Of a stretch of 64,000 nucleotides of DNA, positions 50,656 through 60,775 are shown in pieces (the first letter of the stretch is position 1; every line of letters starts with the position of its first letter). The translations under genes and the position numbers were made by a program. The notes under the pieces are model-generated. The model saw only the letters and a program-made list of their open reading frames with translations. It did not search any database and was not told the origin of the DNA. Origin of the DNA: Mya arenaria (Eukaryota > Mollusca > Bivalvia > Myida > Myidae); assembly GCF_026914265.1 (NCBI RefSeq), contig NC_069133.1, positions 50,667,182-50,731,181 of the forward strand, read 5' to 3'.

Positions 50656-51440
50656 AGTGTGAGCTGTGTATCTCGGTTACTGTCCGAACACGACAGGAAA
50701 CGACGTGAGGCATTTTCGACTGGAATTCTGCAACGTTACGCAGAAGAGGAGGATACATTTCTTGATCGTAGTGTTCAACCTGACGAGACTTGGTTGTCTT
50801 ACTATGACCCCGAAACAATAGTACAATCATCTGTTTGGAAACACCTCGCACACCACCGCCAAAGAAAGCGCGCGTACAAAAGAGCCTATGCAGTGAGATG
50901 TTTATCAAGGAATTATCCTGCAACATCGGGTCCCAGACGGCAGAGCAGTCAATGCAGATTATTACTCAAAGGTATTTGTTATTGGTTATACTAGTATGCA
51001 AACTAGAAATATTGATAAGATTTTGCGTTATGTATAAAACTAAGTGTTTAATTATTATCAATAATTTAGATATTCATAAATGAAAAAAACAGAAACATCT
51101 GATAATTTAAACACTTGATATTCTTTTTAAGGTTCGAAGGAGAGATCTTATTCAAACATTCCGAAAGAAGCGACCGAATGCAGACCTGGACTGCATAATT
51201 CTTTATCTGGACATTTCACCGGCTCATAGGGCTGCATCAACGCAACTGGAGATAGCTGTCCTCGGATTTGAGCTGTTAGAGTATCTGTTTTACAGTCCTG
51301 ACCTGGCCCCTATGGACTTCCGCACTTTTCCGGACATCAACGGCTAGTTACGGAGTCAGCGTTTTTAGTCGACATCTGACCTAATGCAATCGACACGGAT
51401 GATCGTTTCCATCCTTGACAAAGAGTGGTACGTCGTTCGA
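50656..51440 (+). mobile_element. Mariner (Tc1/mariner) transposase, 5'-truncated and broken
   Basis: Catalytic-domain remnants in order: SRLLSEHDRKRREAF, VQPDETWLSYYDPETIVQSS (first Asp), then in a shifted frame PPKKARVQKSLCSEMF, IILYLDISPAHRAAST (second Asp; usually HDNAPAH) and YSPDLAPMDF. The spacing and motifs are those of mariner DD34D transposases. The N-terminal helix-turn-helix half is absent. At least one frameshift lies near 50835. A roughly 150-bp segment beginning GTATTT and ending TTTTTAAG interrupts the frame at about 50980-51131 and looks like an intron or insertion. Confidence 0.8.
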
Positions 51441-51504
51441 AATAATCAGTATTGCAAAAGTTATTATACAATTCCGCGATCATCTGGCACACCCCTCGTA
51501 TATT

Positions 51505-51760
51505 CGTAGATGACATAAGAAGTATACTGTTTATTGGTTTCATGTCAGCACTTTATATATGTAACTCTAATATAAGTTTAAGACAGCGACATTGAAATTC
51601 ATGTATTTTTTCCTGGTGACATTGGGATGCCATACATCACACCGCTCTTATAGTTCCAATTGCTGATGTATATCTACATGGTGTATGTAATACAAACGAC
51701 ACGTGTGTGTAGAAATCCTCAAAGACTGTGCAAAATGTTCACATATGATCAAAGCATCAC
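51505..51760 (+). repeat. Second copy of the 41565-41820 sequence
   Basis: ACTGTTTATTGGTTTCATGT, TGATGTA-ATCTACATGGTGTA and ATGTTCACA-ATGATCAAAGC occur in the same order in both places. This marks either the end of unit 3 or the start of a further, lost unit. Confidence 0.6.
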
Positions 51761-52124
51761 TAAGAAATATACGTCAAAGACTGATTTTATCGTTCGTCCA
51801 ATTTATTTTCACCTGATTCATGGACGTTTGCTGATTTTGTTTGATACGTCGAATGCTGCACTATCTACCACCTATATTTACATTCAAAGTGGTTATTCAT
51901 GTGAAAAACACACACGTTTCTACTTTGTATTTATTTTTATTTGGAATTAAGCCTGGATGAATAGTCTATTAATTTCAATAAAGATAATAGTTAAACGTAA
52001 AAACAGGAAAGAACTGTGTCAACCGTTTAGGGAAAACCTTATGGAGTATTGGGTGTTACATACCATCTGCTCGGACTAAACCGCTACCAAAGACATTAGA
52101 TACCAACACATGTTTGATAATTAC

Positions 52125-53116
52125 TAGGGATGCAAACGAATATTCGAATATTCGATCGAACTTTTGATATTCGAATGTCAAAATCGGTATTCGAATATTC
52201 GATGTTTTTTGTTTGATAAACAAAATAATTTTGTCAACAACTGGGTTGTTGTTTATATTCGCTTGTCTTGTTCTTACAACGATTGGCCCCTTATGCCAAA
52301 GGTGTGAACGTAATGACACTATACACGTGTCCTGGGACCAATATTTAATCCTATTCCCAGACGCGTCCTATGTTAATTAGGGACATATCGTTCGACTATA
52401 AACAGTGCCTGTAATTTTAAGAAAACTGGCTATTAAACAAGTGTCAATTATTTTCGGTAAGTTTTAATGACCATGGCAATAACTGATATACAGAAATGGC
52501 CACCAAAGTGGTGTCATGGCTACCTATTAAGCTGTGCAATATTTCTCAAATCGCCGTAATGATATGAATAACATGTGCTAGTTGTGTGCTATAAACTGCT
52601 TTCCATGTTCTATATAACGTTCCTGTTAGAAATCTAATTGTATAAAATAGGGGTTAAGGACATTGTGTAAATAGATGATTCAAAATTCATGGTTATTTTT
52701 GTTTTATTATTTAACTAAATCCCGAGTAGGTTAGGTTTTTCCATAGATATATTTAGTAGAGGTCAATCCCAGAACGAGGCTGCTCATACAGAATGACCCT
52801 CCGTTGGTGCATTACGACATTCAACCTTAGCCTTGTTTACAAATATGAATGCAGTGATAGTGAAATGATCTTTGTTTTTTGTTTGGTCAAAATCTATTGC
52901 TTTTTGTTGGATTTTTTCTTCTTCTGGAAATGGGCAATTGTAGATGCTAATATTGGATAACATCTGGGCCGTCGTGTATACCGGCTACGACAAAGAAGGG
53001 TTAAAAGGCCCCGGCTATTAATAAAGAAAAAATACATTCATTTTGGTAATCGAATATTCGATCGAAAGAATTACCGCATATTCGAATATCAATTTTGCCA
53101 TTCGTTTGCATCCCTA
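52125..53116. mobile_element. Non-autonomous hAT-type element
   Basis: The 992-bp element starts TAGGGATGCAAACGAAT and ends in its exact inverse ATTCGTTTGCATCCCTA. It is flanked by 8-bp direct repeats ATAATTAC (52117-52124) and TTAATTAC (53117-53124), with one mismatch. The 8-bp target duplication and the T/CAGGG-TGCAAA ends are typical of hAT elements. Just inside both ends is a run of ATTCGAATATTCGATCGAA-like palindromes. No transposase is encoded. Confidence 0.8.
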
Positions 53117-53124
53117 TTAATTAC

Positions 53125-53927
53125 AGTTCAATAAAGATTTTCGCCTCTCATTCAACGAAGGTTTATCGAAAGCAAGGTGCAAACGATCGCTGGTACCTTA
53201 GCTATGCCCCTCCACACACATGCCAACAGTTACATGTGACAATTAGAGGGGCCGCACTGCGACTATAATGTTAACCATCATGCAAATAAAGGTAGATGGA
53301 GATAGTGTACTTGCTTCAAGAATATTCAGTTCGATCGAGAACATCTACTTATGGAAGGATGATTTGATCTTAAGTATGCTTTGTTGATAAAAGTGTGTTT
53401 TTTCATCAGAAATTTATTATTATAAGTTTTTGCAAAGATACTACGTACTGTTATTCAACCGATATGTATGATATTGGGATAATGGGTTACAATGTTTTTT
53501 ATCGACAATATATTATATTTATCATATAAGTAAAAATTCAGACGAATTACCTTCGAAATTTTAAACCATCTTCGCCGTTTACCTCAATACAAACTATAAA
53601 TGCTATGAATAATAATGATAAGGTTTCCCTGAACGTAGCGATATAGTTTCTTTCTAATATTCAATACAATAAAAGAGTTGACAAAATACCCAGGCATAAC
53701 CTTTAAACCAGTATACATACAAAAATGTTGTACATGTATTTATATTAGTATAGAAAGCCGTATATAAATGCACAGTTATCTGTAAAAATTGATAAAAAGT
53801 GAATTGTGTTCTTTATTTCATTTTAAAATTTAAAACTACCCCCAATTATTATACACAACACTGCTACCGCGAGCTGAGGCAATCAACTTTTAAATACCAT
53901 AATTTGTCTGATAAATGTATGTAGGAG
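53125..53927. other. 3' flank of receptor copy 4
   Basis: AT-rich, with no gene or clear repeat seen. It should contain the 3' UTR of the minus-strand receptor. Confidence 0.5.
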
Positions 53928-56435
53928 TTATTCCCATTTAACGCATTCATAGTTCTTTGTTTCTTCTTTGAATTTCAGAAATCCTTCATCGAAGTGAAAA
54001 CCCGTCGGAACTTCAAAGGGTTTGTGTTCATCTTTATACCCTGTTGAAAGAATAAAGAAGGCGACAGCTGAATAACCCAGCTCCAATGCATACAGCAAAA
54101 TAATCACCCATTTATCAATTATTGAACTAACATTTGTCCATGAAATTGTTCTCACAATATTCTCATTTTCTTGCAATTTCTCGTTCATATCCATGTTAGA
54201 GCATTTGCGATTTTTCTCGGGCTGTATGTTGATGTGCGCATCATTTACATCGTTATTTCCATCAGAAGGGAAGTTCATGCAGATGCAACGACGTGTTAAG
54301 TAAGGTAAACCTTGAAGACGTACTGGTACCGCTTCTTGAATACCTTGAAGACGTACTGGTACTGCTTCTTGAAGGCCTTGAATACTTATTGGTATCGCTT
54401 CTTGAAGGCCTTGAAGACTTACTGGTATCGCTTCTTGAAGACCTTGAAGACTTACTGGTACCGCTTCTTGAGGGCCTTGCAGAGTTTCTGGTACCGCTTC
54501 TCTAAGACATTGAAAACGTACTGGTTTCGCTTCTTGAGGACATTGAAGATGTTCTGGAATCTCTTTTTGAGGACCTTGAAGACGTAATGGTACCGCTTCT
54601 TTATTATTTGTATCAGTTTAATTTTCTTGGCCATTTCCGGTTTCAAACGCACTAAGAAAAACGTTTTTCTCAGCAATACAGAAGCATCGTCGGGAAAAAT
54701 TAACAAAATCTTGAATACATATCGGGACAGGTCGCTTTTTGCCTAGGCGGTATATCTTTCCGTTAACTATAACGAGGAGTGTGATGAAGGCATTGTAAGC
54801 GTACAATGCAAAAAAGACGGTTGTTATGAGTGGCAGCGGTTCTGAGGAATCCGGAATCTTGTCGACAACCAAAGTCATGTACACTGACACCGCCAACAAC
54901 ACGGTTAGGGAGATACTTAGTCTGTCGGATCCGTGATTTGGAATCATAAAAACGAAAGGCAATATCGAAATAAGGATGAATGCAGGAGCTATGAAAACAA
55001 GAACTGGTTTGACTGATTTCCTGTCGAATGTATATTCTATTATGAAATGCGTCTGCATGACTTTGTAATGTGTGAAGTTGTAAATTGACGTCGAAACATG
55101 TTTCCAAATTCCATTGTCTAGCCCATTCTGTAAAGGGTCATGATGGAAACTAATGTAGTTTTTAAGATCGCTTGAAAGAACCAACTCTATACGACAATGC
55201 TGCCGGTCAAAGGGAAAGTATGTGATATCGATGTTGCACCTTGTGTCCACTGTCCAAACAAAGCTCCAAGTCACTTGCCCTCTGAAGTCAAGCAGAATCT
55301 TTTTCTGAAATATAAAAATTAACATACTTTAACAGAGTATGGATGCATCAATGTGGTAAGTGTAAATAATTAAAGACGTGTTGTTTGACCTAAACATTTG
55401 ACTCTTGTCAAGCTATCTCGATATTTTTCGCGTTCTGAAACTCGTCTTGAATGACATTATCATACCTCTTAAGAGCTAACATTGTTGCACCGGCTTGGTT
55501 AATTCGTATACAGAAAATATTTGAATCCGGTCGATGAGTACTTGAAATTGGTTAATCAGTTTACTATGTGTTTAATATGTTACTTTTTCATTACTCTTCA
55601 TTGTTTTCAAGTCAATGCGTGTTCTGATGAGACTTATATTTTTTTTTATTTAGTAATTCTCTGGGCTCCCCTCGACAGGTTTAAAAAGATTTCAGCACTG
55701 AGCAAAGGTCGTGAACATTTACCAGGGGTATAATAATAATATTACAGCTTTAACTCATGCAGCTAAATCGATCAGGAAAAAGTTCGGAGAAAAAAAGTCT
55801 GATTTATTTTAAACCTTTTAAAGGTCAAATATAGGCTAATATTTTGCCATACATGCAATGGCACAATCAAACACATTCTAAAAGAAAGAAAAACTTACAT
55901 TTTTATCTAATATGTTATCGGCCATCGATTGTCTCCCAACTTGTGGATTTCCAACCTCAATGTGCGGTTTCCAAATCATATCGGAGTCAAGGATGACGGA
56001 ATAAACAAACGTGTTCTTTCCAACCCATACCAAATTCGAGTCTTTCCATTCGACAAGAAATCCCAAAACCGTAGTCATCCGTCCATTTACATCGTCTATT
56101 TCAACCAGCACTTTAGCATTCATGCGAATTCTCAGGGCAAAGCTCTCATCTCGTTCGTATCCTTCATTTGGATAATAAGGTGGGACGTATTTGCTATAGT
56201 TCGACATCAGAGTTTTGAAATACTTCCGAAAATTTGTATGAACAACACGTCGCTCTGTGCAAGTTTGTCTTTTACGACGAGTGTTTTCAATTAAAGGAAA
56301 CGTTTGATTGTTTTCGCTATTTTCCTGACCGTCAGAATTGGTATATCCTTTTTGTGCGCAAAGAACGCACACAATACTGAATAAAAGAATAAAAAAAAGA
56401 AATAGGCTCATTTTCATATCTTGCAAGTACCTCAA
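53928..56435 (-). CDS. Cys-loop receptor subunit, copy 4, with stop codon and minisatellite in the M3-M4 loop
   Basis: A diverged paralogue with the same two-exon layout: 56435-55899 (donor GTAAGT) and 55304-53928 (acceptor TATTTCAG), phase 0. It has a signal peptide (MKMSLFLFFILLFSIVCVLC), furin-type site NTRRKR-Q, ectodomain, Cys-loop CNIDITYFPFDRQHC, M1, M2 (DRLSISLTVLLAVSVYMTLV), M3 and M4 (WVIILLYALELGYSAVAFFI), ending YECVKWE. After M3 the frame reads VPICIQDFVNFSRRCFCIAEK to GNGQEN, then TAA at 54620-54618. Past this stop the same frame stays open through nine 11-residue repeats, a second RRCIC block and M4. Either the stop truncates the protein before M4, or it is spliced out, read through or an error. 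Start Mets at 56435, 56417 and 56411 are all possible. Confidence 0.85.
54304..54603 (-). repeat. 33-bp minisatellite in coding frame of receptor copy 4
   Basis: Nine units of 33 bp. On the coding strand each reads as a version of EAVPVRLQGLQ, in the receptor frame on both sides. The last unit runs into LPYLTRRCIC. The core VP-x-x-LQ-x-L lines up with VPKCLQCL, which precedes RLTRRCFC in copies 1-2, so the repeat seems to have grown from the gene's own post-M3 sequence. Confidence 0.8.
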
Positions 56436-56508
56436 CTCATAACATCATTCATTTTCATTGCGGTCAGGTTAACAAACGGAAATAAACGCAGCAGAAAAAA
56501 TTAAAAGC

Positions 56509-56515
56509 CTTTATA
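56509..56515 (-). promoter_or_regulatory. TATA box of receptor copy 4
   Basis: TATAAAG on the minus strand, about 75-80 bp before the first ATG, similar to the placement in copies 1 and 2. Confidence 0.35.
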
Positions 56516-58555
56516 GTGCATTACGTTTATGGTCGATAGATGGGATGCGATTGAGTTGTCTACTATATTAAATGTAATACCATTTCCATATGATTCTAAT
56601 TACATTACAGGATTTTGATTACTCTTCACAAACATTATCAAACACTAAAGGCCTGAAATCAGGCGGATGCTGCCTACATATTTGATTGATAAAATCACTT
56701 ACAAATTGTTGGCGAGCTATGTCATTAATTTGCGTTTTTGCTAAGAACTGTTTTGTTATTATTTTATCCTATAACGACAAAGTTTTAATTGACAGTGTGA
56801 CGGTATTAATATGTTTCAACCGCACAGATATTTATCTGACAGAGTGCCCGTATCTGATGCGGGAGTTCCTGTTTCAATTATATTTAGTTGAGATTCAATA
56901 TGAAAGACCTACATTCATAGCTTTTTTGCGTCTAATTTTACAATATTTTAAGGTTCATGTGGTTGTACCAAATGCCTGTTTAAATTGCAAAAACATATCC
57001 ACTTTGTTAGATATACAAATTGCTCGGATTATTGCTGGACACTAGTAATAGAAACAAGACACGCCAGTACGTGGTACTATATGTGCGTGTTAGTCCCGGT
57101 TCTGTTTGTATAAAATCTTACGTAACAAAAAAGAACAGACGTTAACATTAAAAAGAAATGTGTGAAACTAAATTTAGCGTACCTTTATATGCCACTAGTA
57201 ACACAATGGCTGTCAAAGGAAACGTTATTTTGATAGAAATATATATGTGTATGGCTGAAATGTTCGTCGCGGTACACACAGTATGTTAATAACCTTTCGT
57301 CCCTACCAAACTAATGGTCACAAACATTTTTCCTAACTAACGTCACCAAAGAGACGCAGCTCTCCATAGATTGAACAGCTGGAAGAACCCTAGAGACAGA
57401 GGAACTAAACTACCTAGATGGGTATTCAATGTTTAACTTGGCGTATATCGCTACTGTGAGTCTGTACGAAGCCTAACGACGGATCCGAACAAACACACTA
57501 CTTCATATTCGATACCTTGTATTGAGACATGAATTCAGGATAAATGAAGACAAACACGTGCATGAGTATTATCACGATTTACGATCAGATTCCGTGTAAA
57601 ATAGTTGAAACAATCGACATTGAAATTGTTGATTGACATAATCGAAAACATGTCTGTGACTTCCCCCATAGACGGAACTTATTTTCAACAATCATTAAGA
57701 CATAATCTTAATCCGTGCATTAAGAGTTTATTCACATATTCCATTAAATAATATAAGCTGCAGAAATTGAAATGTCGTTTCGTTTTGTGTTTCATCTTAA
57801 TAAACATTTGTTTCGTATGAAATGTCTTCATAGAAATAACCTTGCTTGTAAACATTACTCACTCTGCTGCATTCCTGGTCATTCTATTTCCAACAGAATA
57901 CGCAAAATTAAAAAGAAAAAACGAACAACAAATTTACCCATATTCATCAGAGAAAATCGCTTAAAAATGTAACAGTTTGGTAGCTTGTTAAACAGGTTCA
58001 AGGCTAGCCATTTTCCTGACGTATACCCATTAAATATACGTTACCATCTATGAAGTCACAAGAATAAACGGTCCTTGTAAATTTCACTGAGAATGCTATG
58101 GAGTTTAAAATAGGGTAAGAAATATGCCATCATATTGTATCAATACATTCATATCTGTGAAATAATTTTAGAATTATAACGATAAATGTACTAAACTATT
58201 ACTCTAAAGCGATATATAACTAGCCAGTCTGTTGGGAAAAGACGACGACAAAACAAAATCACTAATCAAAGCGCTGCTAGCACTCATGTATGCACTGCTT
58301 GTGGACCGGGTAGAGTGTGTTTATTTAATAATAGAAGCAGCTGCAGTGACCTACCATAATTTAATATTACATTTATAATACCGCTTGTGTGCACTATAAC
58401 AAGCTTCCTTATACTCAGTATTTTTATCCATATCGCAACGGAATTTCCAACGAAATGAGGGTATGGCAAACAGTTCGCACAGCAACGCGGTAAAAATAGT
58501 AAAATAAGAACTGCCGTGCTGTAAACAGGGCTTTTGAAATTTTGTGTTCCGTTAG
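56516..58555. other. Intergenic, no gene seen
   Basis: AT-rich sequence with chance open frames (for example 56686-57045) that show no codon or motif signal. Confidence 0.5.
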
Positions 58556-59020
58556 GAACAGAACAGAACATTATTTATTCGATTTAAACCATTACGGTTT
58601 ATCATCATAAAGATATACAAAATAGATACATACAAATGTTAAACAATAAGCAATGCACGAGCTACATATGACATATCAACAAAGTGATACTTAAATATTA
58701 AGCAATGCATGAGCTCATAAAGATGAAAACAAGAGAACAAATCCTTATATTTCATCACATCTTGAATATATTATGCAAAGAAAAAAATATCATACCGTGT
58801 TGTTTAATATGTTATTTCTAATTCTATACGCATCTTTTATATAGGTAGCACGATTATTAAGTTCTTTTCTTCTTTAAGAATTAAGCAGTGAAATTATTTT
58901 GAAAATACTTGGATTTCTCCAATTAAACGTTTTAATGTGTCTTCGTCTAAGATCTCCATAAAGTGCACATTTATACAAGAAATAGAGGATATTTGTTGAA
59001 TTCAGTGTAAGATCGTATTT
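58556..59020 (-). mobile_element. LINE-like 3' fragment
   Basis: On the minus strand, KYDLTLNSTNILYFLYKCAL followed by LRRRHIKTFNWRNPS and IFKIISLLNS-stop resembles the very end of LINE second open frames from invertebrates (basic RRxxI..., then a NPS.FK..LLNS end). An AT-rich tail follows. Truncated at its 5' side. Confidence 0.4.
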
Positions 59021-60403
59021 TATTTCACGAGTGGCCTCTTTGCGAAGGGAAGTAACTGCGGCATAATCGCTATGTCAAAGTTACCTCCTCTTCGCGCAAG
59101 CAGTCCTTCCACTAAAAAAAGTTCCACACTTTATGAAAATGGTTGTTGGAATTGAAATTATTATTAGATAAAACCCTAGTTCCATCAACGAAACCTATCA
59201 TGTTTAACATTTAATGAGACAAAAAACAAGTATTTAAACAAAAGCACTTCGTAAATAAAAAAAATGTATCGCGTAGAAATACAATTCAATGAAACTTGAG
59301 CATGTGACATTTTTGTACATTCAAAAACAATTTCAACAGATTTAAATTAATAATGATGGACTTATACAAGTGTGTATTCGTAAAAGCAACGGAAGTCTGT
59401 GTTAAGTGTTTTTCGTAGTGTATATCTAGTCACTGTCGCTCTCAGACTCTGGATCGTACGGGGTTTTTTCGGGGTGAATTCATGCTCAGTGCAGCCGAAG
59501 GATGTTTTGTTGTTGAGACAGCGAATTAGTTTCATATCTATTAAAGGTGAATGCCACGTTCCCGTGTGTTTATGAAGACCCCAAAGGAAATGTCGAGGAT
59601 GTGCCCGAAGATGCTTTTGAAAGGGATGCAGCGCAAACTTTGAAAGTTTTTAAAAAGAAAAATGTATTGTTGAACTGATGAATGTAAACTGGAAATTGGT
59701 CAAATTCAAAATGCTTGTGCATACATGTACGCGGTTAGAGTTTGTAGGAAGAAATGGTCTATCAACTCTATTACTAGCACATGTGGCCAAGTAAATATTC
59801 AACCGATACCTACCAATTGTAACAGTATTTTCCATGAAATAGTTCATACATAAATTGGTAAGCTTGTTCTTTTTTAATAGTTATAATCAATCGCAAAAAA
59901 ATGTTTGTTATATTAAAATATTGCATAATTTGATTGTGACAATTCAATACGATTCGGTCAATGGGTATATATTACTGCACTACAGACGACAACAAACATG
60001 TACTTTTGACATACATGTATTTTTTCAAAATCAAGGGAAGCAAATCTTCTAAAAGATGGAAAAAGTAGTCCCGAGTTGTCTGTACAGAGTGGAATTGAGC
60101 AAGGGTTATCATTTCACTCGAGCCAGAGTGAAATGATCAAGTTATCATTCACTAATATTTTTCACTCTTTCACCGGTATGCATGAAATAAAAGGAACTTA
60201 TCTTCAATGTCATTTGAGTTTCACACTTGGCATACACCTTCATGTCTTTCAATACGGTTTCGTCCGTATCTTCCGGTTCCTTTTCTTAACCGATGTGTAG
60301 AAGTTCTCATTTGAACGACTAAACGCCTCTTTTCTGAGTTTCTGTTAACGTCCAAATATTGTTCGTACTCAAAGTTTAATTTCATATGTTTATACAATAG
60401 GGA
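59021..60403. other. Sequence between two LINE-like fragments
   Basis: A short inverted pair lies at about 59040-59095 (GCGAAGGGAAGTAACT and AGTTACCTCCTCTTCGC). No gene seen. Confidence 0.4.
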
Positions 60404-60775
60404 TTAAACGATTTTATTTTCTAAATCCATATGCCATTCTTGCATGATATTGTCGATCATGGTCTGCTTAAAATGTACAACTAAATAATTGCAATTAATA
60501 GAACGGGGATCATTCCATACATATACATAGCCATATCTGCACAATAATTCTTTAACTTTTGATAACCAATTTGATTTACAATCGATACAGTCTAGTAACA
60601 AACATTTATATAAAGCATTTATAACATTATTTTTACTCTTAACCACTTCCAACCAATACTTTATAATTCTGGAAAATATGTTTATATACAATAGATATTG
60701 TCTCAATTCTCCAAAAAAGCGGCTTTGCTACACGATAATTTAACACCTAAAATGCGTTTACAAAACTTCAAATGT
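60404..60775 (-). mobile_element. LINE-like open-frame fragment
   Basis: On the minus strand HLKFCKRILGVKLSC, then in a neighbouring frame ELRQYLLYINIFSRIIKYWL, a NWLSKVKELLCRYGYVYVWN block and KQTMIDNIMQEWHMDL. The order (HxKFCKxILGV, RIIKYW, NW..KVK.LL...G....W, KQ...D...Q.W) matches the region after the reverse transcriptase domain in many invertebrate LINEs. At least one frame break; no reverse transcriptase core is present here. Confidence 0.55.

Larger units (their letters stand above)
42381..51504 (+). repeat. Segmental duplication unit 3 (diverged)
   Basis: Clearly homologous to units 1 and 2 but more diverged. Homology begins at GGATGATTATTTCCCCTATC. The stretch 42930-45510 is unique and replaces the part that holds the antisense open frame in units 1 and 2. 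Homology resumes at CTCTCAACGTATCCTTTAAT (about 45522). An extra segment of about 215 bp at 49680-49893 is absent from the other units. Confidence 0.75.

Noticed and set aside
54293-54706. Open frames encoding YWYRFLK- or LLEGLEDLLV-like repeats on both strands
   Set aside because: Alternative frames of the 33-bp minisatellite. Only the frame shared with the receptor on both sides is meaningful.
56686-57045. 119-codon plus-strand frame
   Set aside because: No recognisable motif, no splice context and hydrophobic AT-driven composition; treated as chance.
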